Below, piece after piece: positions 5,319-7,876 of a DNA stretch of 7,876 nt (its first letter is position 1; each line of letters begins with the position of its first letter). The stretch is from Ignatzschineria sp. GTDB taxonomy: Bacteria; Pseudomonadota; Gammaproteobacteria; Cardiobacteriales; Wohlfahrtiimonadaceae. The position numbers and the translations under genes were made by a program. The notes beneath the pieces are model-generated. The model saw only the letters and a program-made list of their open reading frames with translations. It ran no database searches and was not told the origin of the DNA. Location of the stretch: positions 1 through 7,876 of the forward strand of contig JASLEF010000065.1 in NCBI GenBank assembly GCA_030151245.1, given 5' to 3'.

Positions 5319-6404
5319 ATGACAAGAAAATTTAAAATCGCTGTACTAGCGGGAGATGGAATTGGCAAAGAAGTAATGCCTGAAGGCTTAAAGGTTTTAT
5401 ACAAAGCTTCAGAAAAATTTAATCTAAACCTAGAATTTACAACTTTTAATTGGGCGAATTGCGAGTACTACCAAGAACACGGCATCATGATGCCTGAAGA
5501 TTGGTTTGAAACACTACAATCATTCGATGCCATCTATTATGGTGCTGTTGGATGGCCAGATATTGTTCCGGATCACATCTCTCTTTGGGGCTCTTTATTA
5601 CAATTTCGCAGAAAATTTGATCAATATGTCAATCTTCGTCCTGTTCGCTTATTTCCTGGGGTTCAATCCCCACTTGCCAACAAAAAACCAGGAGATATTG
5701 ATTTTTACGTTGTACGAGAAAATACAGAAGGCGAATATTCTGCAATCGGTGGCAGGGTTTATGAAGGTACTGAGCATGAGTTTGTATTGCAAGAATCGAT
5801 CTTCAGTAAACGTGGAATTGATAGAATCTTACATTATGCATTCCAACTCGCACAAACGCGTTCTCGCAAAAAACTCACCAGCGCAACAAAATCCAATGGG
5901 ATAGCTATCAGCATGCCGTATTGGGATGAGCGCGTTGAAGCAATTGCGCAAGACTATGCGGATATTTCATGGGATAAGCAACATATTGATATTCTATCTG
6001 CACGCTTTGTAATGTCACCGGAACAGTTTGATGTCGTTGTAGCCTCAAACTTATTTGGTGATATCCTCTCAGATCTAGGCCCAGCATGTACCGGTACAAT
6101 GGGATTAGCTCCTTCTGCGAATATTAATCCAGAGCGCACATTCCCTTCTCTTTTTGAACCCGTTCACGGTTCTGCTCCAGATATTTATGGGCAAAATATT
6201 GCCAACCCTATCGCAATGATCTGGTCTGGAGCAATGATGTTAAACTTCTTTGGCGATTTAGATGAATGTGAAAACTATAAAAAAGCTCATAATGCCATCA
6301 TGAAAGCAATTGAAACATCCTTAGCAGATGGTCCACATACTAAAGATTTAGGAGGCGTATCATCCACACAAGAACTCGGTACAGCCATTAGCAATCTTGT
6401 ATAA
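5319..6404 (+). CDS. dmlA: D-malate dehydrogenase (decarboxylating), DmlA/TtuC family
   Basis: The 361-aa product belongs to the isocitrate/isopropylmalate dehydrogenase family and should convert D-malate plus NAD+ to pyruvate, CO2 and NADH in the cytoplasm. Relatives also act on tartrate and 3-isopropylmalate. Seen are AGDGIG (11-16), the substrate arginines in FRRKFDQYVNLRPVR (97-111), VVRENTEGEYS (131-141), TSATKSN with K191, and NLFGDILSDLGP with metal ligands D248 and D252. FEPVHGSAPDIYG (279-291) is the cofactor loop. Much of the sequence, including GAVGWPDIVPDHISLWGSLL, agrees with E. coli DmlA as I recall it and separates it from LeuB. The start is supported by AAAGGA (5302-5307), although the 11-nt spacing is long. 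The gene pairs with the divergent LysR gene. It would finish carnitine breakdown, since L-carnitine yields D-malate. Tartrate dehydrogenase activity is the main alternative or side role. Confidence 0.93.
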   Translation: MTRKFKIAVLAGDGIGKEVMPEGLKVLYKASEKFNLNLEFTTFNWANCEYYQEHGIMMPEDWFETLQSFDAIYYGAVGWPDIVPDHISLWGSLLQFRRKFDQYVNLRPVRLFPGVQSPLANKKPGDIDFYVVRENTEGEYSAIGGRVYEGTEHEFVLQESIFSKRGIDRILHYAFQLAQTRSRKKLTSATKSNGIAISMPYWDERVEAIAQDYADISWDKQHIDILSARFVMSPEQFDVVVASNLFGDILSDLGPACTGTMGLAPSANINPERTFPSLFEPVHGSAPDIYGQNIANPIAMIWSGAMMLNFFGDLDECENYKKAHNAIMKAIETSLADGPHTKDLGGVSSTQELGTAISNLV

Positions 6405-6435
6405 TCTATAACTGGCTTCCTACTGTAGAAAAATT

Positions 6436-6470
6436 ATAAAATGCGAGATTTTAACAATCTCGCATTTTAT
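6436..6470. terminator. Bidirectional terminator between dmlA and garK
   Basis: A perfect 15-bp inverted repeat (6436-6450 with 6456-6470; core TGCGAGATT and AATCTCGCA) encloses a 5-base loop. The arms end in AAAA/TTTT runs, and a further five-A run at 6429-6433 gives the minus strand a good T tract. It lies 31 nt after the dmlA stop and only 4 nt after the garK stop codon on the other strand, so it serves both convergent genes. Confidence 0.85.
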
Positions 6471-6474
6471 TACC

Positions 6475-7608
6475 TCAGATGCTAACGCGATATACCCAAG
6501 CAATATTACGCGCTAACTGTCTTAAGTTTAGGGGCGTTGCGGCATAAGCTTCGTCTAAACTCATAGGCGCGCTAACAACACTAAAAACAGCATCAATACC
6601 GTGTGCATAAACCTCGCTATACCCTTCAGCGAGGCTTCCTGCTATTGCAATCACTGGCTTTTGATGTTTTTTAGCGATTTTTGCAACCCCAATCGGCGTT
6701 TTGCCAAAACAGGTCTGCCGATCTATCTTTCCTTCCCCCGTAATGACTAAATCAGCATCTTTAATGAACGCTTCAAGATTGACTGCCTCCATAACAATAT
6801 CGACACCAGGGCGAAGATTGCCTTGCAAGAAAGCCACACACGCAGCGCCCATTCCGCCGGCAGCACCTGAGCCGTTGACAGTATTAACATCAATATTTAT
6901 GTGCTCTAGAATCTTTCTAGAATAATGATAGAGGGCAGCATCAAGAATACTCACCATTTCTGAGCTTGCACCTTTTTGTGGGCCGAAAATAACAGATGCA
7001 CCTCTCTCTCCTGTTAAGGGATTATCCACATCGCAAGCGACTTCAAATATACAACCATTGACACGCGCATCAATAAAGGAGAGATCTATGGTTGCCAGCT
7101 CACTCAATGCTTTGCCGCCAAAAGCTAACTCTTTGCCATCTGCATCCAAAAAACGACCGCCCAAAGCTTGTATCATACCGACACCGCCATCATTAGTCGC
7201 GCTTCCACCAATACCGAGTATGATTTTTTCAACACCTTGATTTAAAGCATCTAAAATAAGCTCACCTGTGCCAAAAGATGTAGTGATATAAGGATCTCGC
7301 TTAGCGAGCGGCACAAGTGCCAATCCACTCGCTTCAGCCATCTCAATAACAGCCGTCTTTCCATCACCAGTAATCCCATACAGCGCTACAATACTATCTC
7401 CTAACGGGCCAGTAACCTCTTTTTTTATATAATGACCCGCTGTTGCATCAATAATTGCAGTAACAGTTCCCTCTCCGCCATCGGCAACCGGTACTAAACA
7501 ATAAACAGCATTTGGCAGAATTTCCTGAAAACCCAATTTAATTGTTTGCGCAACTTCCAAAGCAGTCATACTCTCTTTATAAGAGTCAGGCGCTATCACT
7601 ATTTTCAT
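6475..7608 (-). CDS. garK: Glycerate 2-kinase (GarK/GlxK family)
   Basis: The 377-aa product phosphorylates D-glycerate with ATP, in this family to 2-phosphoglycerate, which then enters lower glycolysis. Family motifs in order are IAPDSYKESMTA (5-16), PVADGGEGT (40-48), GIGGSATNDGG (132-142), ACDVDNPLTGERGAS (191-205), GSGAAGGMGAA (246-256) and VITGEGKIDRQT (288-299). Length is near that of E. coli GarK (381 aa). The frame extends upstream to an ATG at 7704, but I chose 7608: MKIVIAPDSYKES is the family N-terminus, AGAGG (7618-7614) lies 5 nt before it, and the 32 extra residues look like translated leader. It converges with dmlA. Glycerate metabolism has no established place in carnitine breakdown; a link through tartrate is possible. 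No glyoxylate carboligase or tartronate semialdehyde reductase gene is in view. The symbol could equally be glxK. Confidence 0.92.
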   Translation of the reverse strand: MKIVIAPDSYKESMTALEVAQTIKLGFQEILPNAVYCLVPVADGGEGTVTAIIDATAGHYIKKEVTGPLGDSIVALYGITGDGKTAVIEMAEASGLALVPLAKRDPYITTSFGTGELILDALNQGVEKIILGIGGSATNDGGVGMIQALGGRFLDADGKELAFGGKALSELATIDLSFIDARVNGCIFEVACDVDNPLTGERGASVIFGPQKGASSEMVSILDAALYHYSRKILEHINIDVNTVNGSGAAGGMGAACVAFLQGNLRPGVDIVMEAVNLEAFIKDADLVITGEGKIDRQTCFGKTPIGVAKIAKKHQKPVIAIAGSLAEGYSEVYAHGIDAVFSVVSAPMSLDEAYAATPLNLRQLARNIAWVYRVSI

Positions 7609-7876
7609 TATGACCTCTTGTACAATTGATTTACTTTTAAAGTTATAAGATAAACGCACCCGCCAACCGAATACAGGCAATGACTTCTTGAGATCTAACC
7701 CCAATAAATTAAAAGCTGCATTACATTATCAATTACAATCTATTTAACAGCGTTAAACCACAGATCTATAGACAAAATTATGCCCATAGAGTACTTAGAC
7801 ATTTAACATACTTTGCAAATTAAATATATATTTGTTTGTATGGAGTAAAATAGGCGGAATCACTAAAAAGTGGGCT
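7609..7876. other. Upstream region of garK with no recognisable gene
   Basis: This AT-rich 268-bp stretch runs to the right edge. Short frames open to the edge on the minus strand, of 18 and 26 codons, resemble no known protein end. It should contain the garK promoter, but I found no convincing -35/-10 pair; TATAAC (7647-7642 on the minus strand) is a fair -10 without a good -35. An inverted repeat at 7743-7757 is the only distinct element. Confidence 0.5.
7743..7757. promoter_or_regulatory. Inverted repeat TTTAAC-AGC-GTTAAA upstream of garK
   Basis: Perfect 6-bp arms surround a 3-base centre, about 135 bp upstream of the garK start codon. Size and symmetry fit a dimeric repressor or activator site. 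No regulator gene lies nearby in the window to assign it to, and no promoter is clearly placed relative to it. Confidence 0.35.

Noticed and set aside
5506..5904. Plus-strand 132-codon open frame and two minus-strand frames at 5908-6139
   Set aside because: They are shadows of dmlA in other frames, with no ribosome site and no recognisable protein features.
6701..7240. Two plus-strand frames of 74 and 60 codons opposite garK
   Set aside because: Both are antisense to conserved glycerate kinase motifs and have low-complexity Pro/Ser/Ala composition typical of shadow frames.
7609..7704. Upstream extension of the glycerate kinase frame to an ATG at 7704
   Set aside because: The extra 32 residues match no family N-terminus, and the internal ATG at 7608 has its own ribosome site and begins the conserved MKIVIAPDSYKES.
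7861..7872. CACTAAAAAGTG hairpin near the right edge
   Set aside because: Four-bp arms in AT-rich DNA without a T tract are too weak to call a terminator or an element end.
1..7876. Mobile element, phage, CRISPR, toxin-antitoxin or defence system
   Set aside because: No transposase, integrase, long terminal repeats, repeat-spacer array or small paired ORFs are present; all genes are metabolic, transport or regulatory.

Overview
The window is AT-rich, densely coding DNA from a Gram-negative bacterium, most likely a low-GC gammaproteobacterium. The closest protein resemblances I can recall are to Acinetobacter and E. coli; the species cannot be fixed from this sequence. It holds six genes, one of them cut by the left edge. 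There is no RNA gene, mobile element, CRISPR array or prophage.

Layout: (1) 1-1519, minus: a BCCT-family trimethylammonium transporter whose last codons lie outside the window. (2) 1520-1814: a divergent promoter region with a near-consensus sigma-70 promoter for the next gene and several short palindromes. (3) 1815-2939, plus: cntA, the Rieske oxygenase of carnitine monooxygenase. (4) 2940-3095: a gap with a strong hairpin followed by a T-rich stretch. (5) 3096-4040, plus: cntB, the flavin/[2Fe-2S] reductase, followed by a classical terminator. (6) 4183-5100, minus: a LysR-type regulator resembling DmlR, divergent from (7) 5319-6404, plus: dmlA, D-malate dehydrogenase (decarboxylating). Their shared 218-bp gap carries a 22-bp-spaced direct repeat and a perfect 16-bp palindrome. 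(8) 6436-6470: a terminator shared with the convergent gene. (9) 6475-7608, minus: a glycerate 2-kinase, followed by about 270 bp of upstream DNA with no recognisable gene.

The genes form a coherent catabolic module. The transporter would bring in carnitine or a related betaine. CntA, fed electrons from NAD(P)H by CntB, would split L-carnitine into trimethylamine and malic semialdehyde. Oxidising that semialdehyde yields D-malate, because (R)-carnitine keeps its configuration and D-malate is (R)-malate. DmlA then converts D-malate to pyruvate and CO2. The semialdehyde dehydrogenase is not in the window. The gene set matches the E. coli yeaT-yeaU-yeaV-yeaW-yeaX neighbourhood (dmlR, dmlA, BCCT, oxygenase, reductase), but here the transporter is divergent from the oxygenase and the dmlR/dmlA pair lies downstream of the reductase. 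The glycerate kinase is an additional neighbour. It may be unrelated, or may use glycerate made from meso-tartrate, a known side reaction of this dehydrogenase family.

I see no wholly new system. The points most worth a second look are the terminator-like hairpin between cntA and cntB, the unmapped palindromes in the divergent promoters, a G(T/G)AAACT motif shared by the promoters, and the altered glycine stretch of the transporter.
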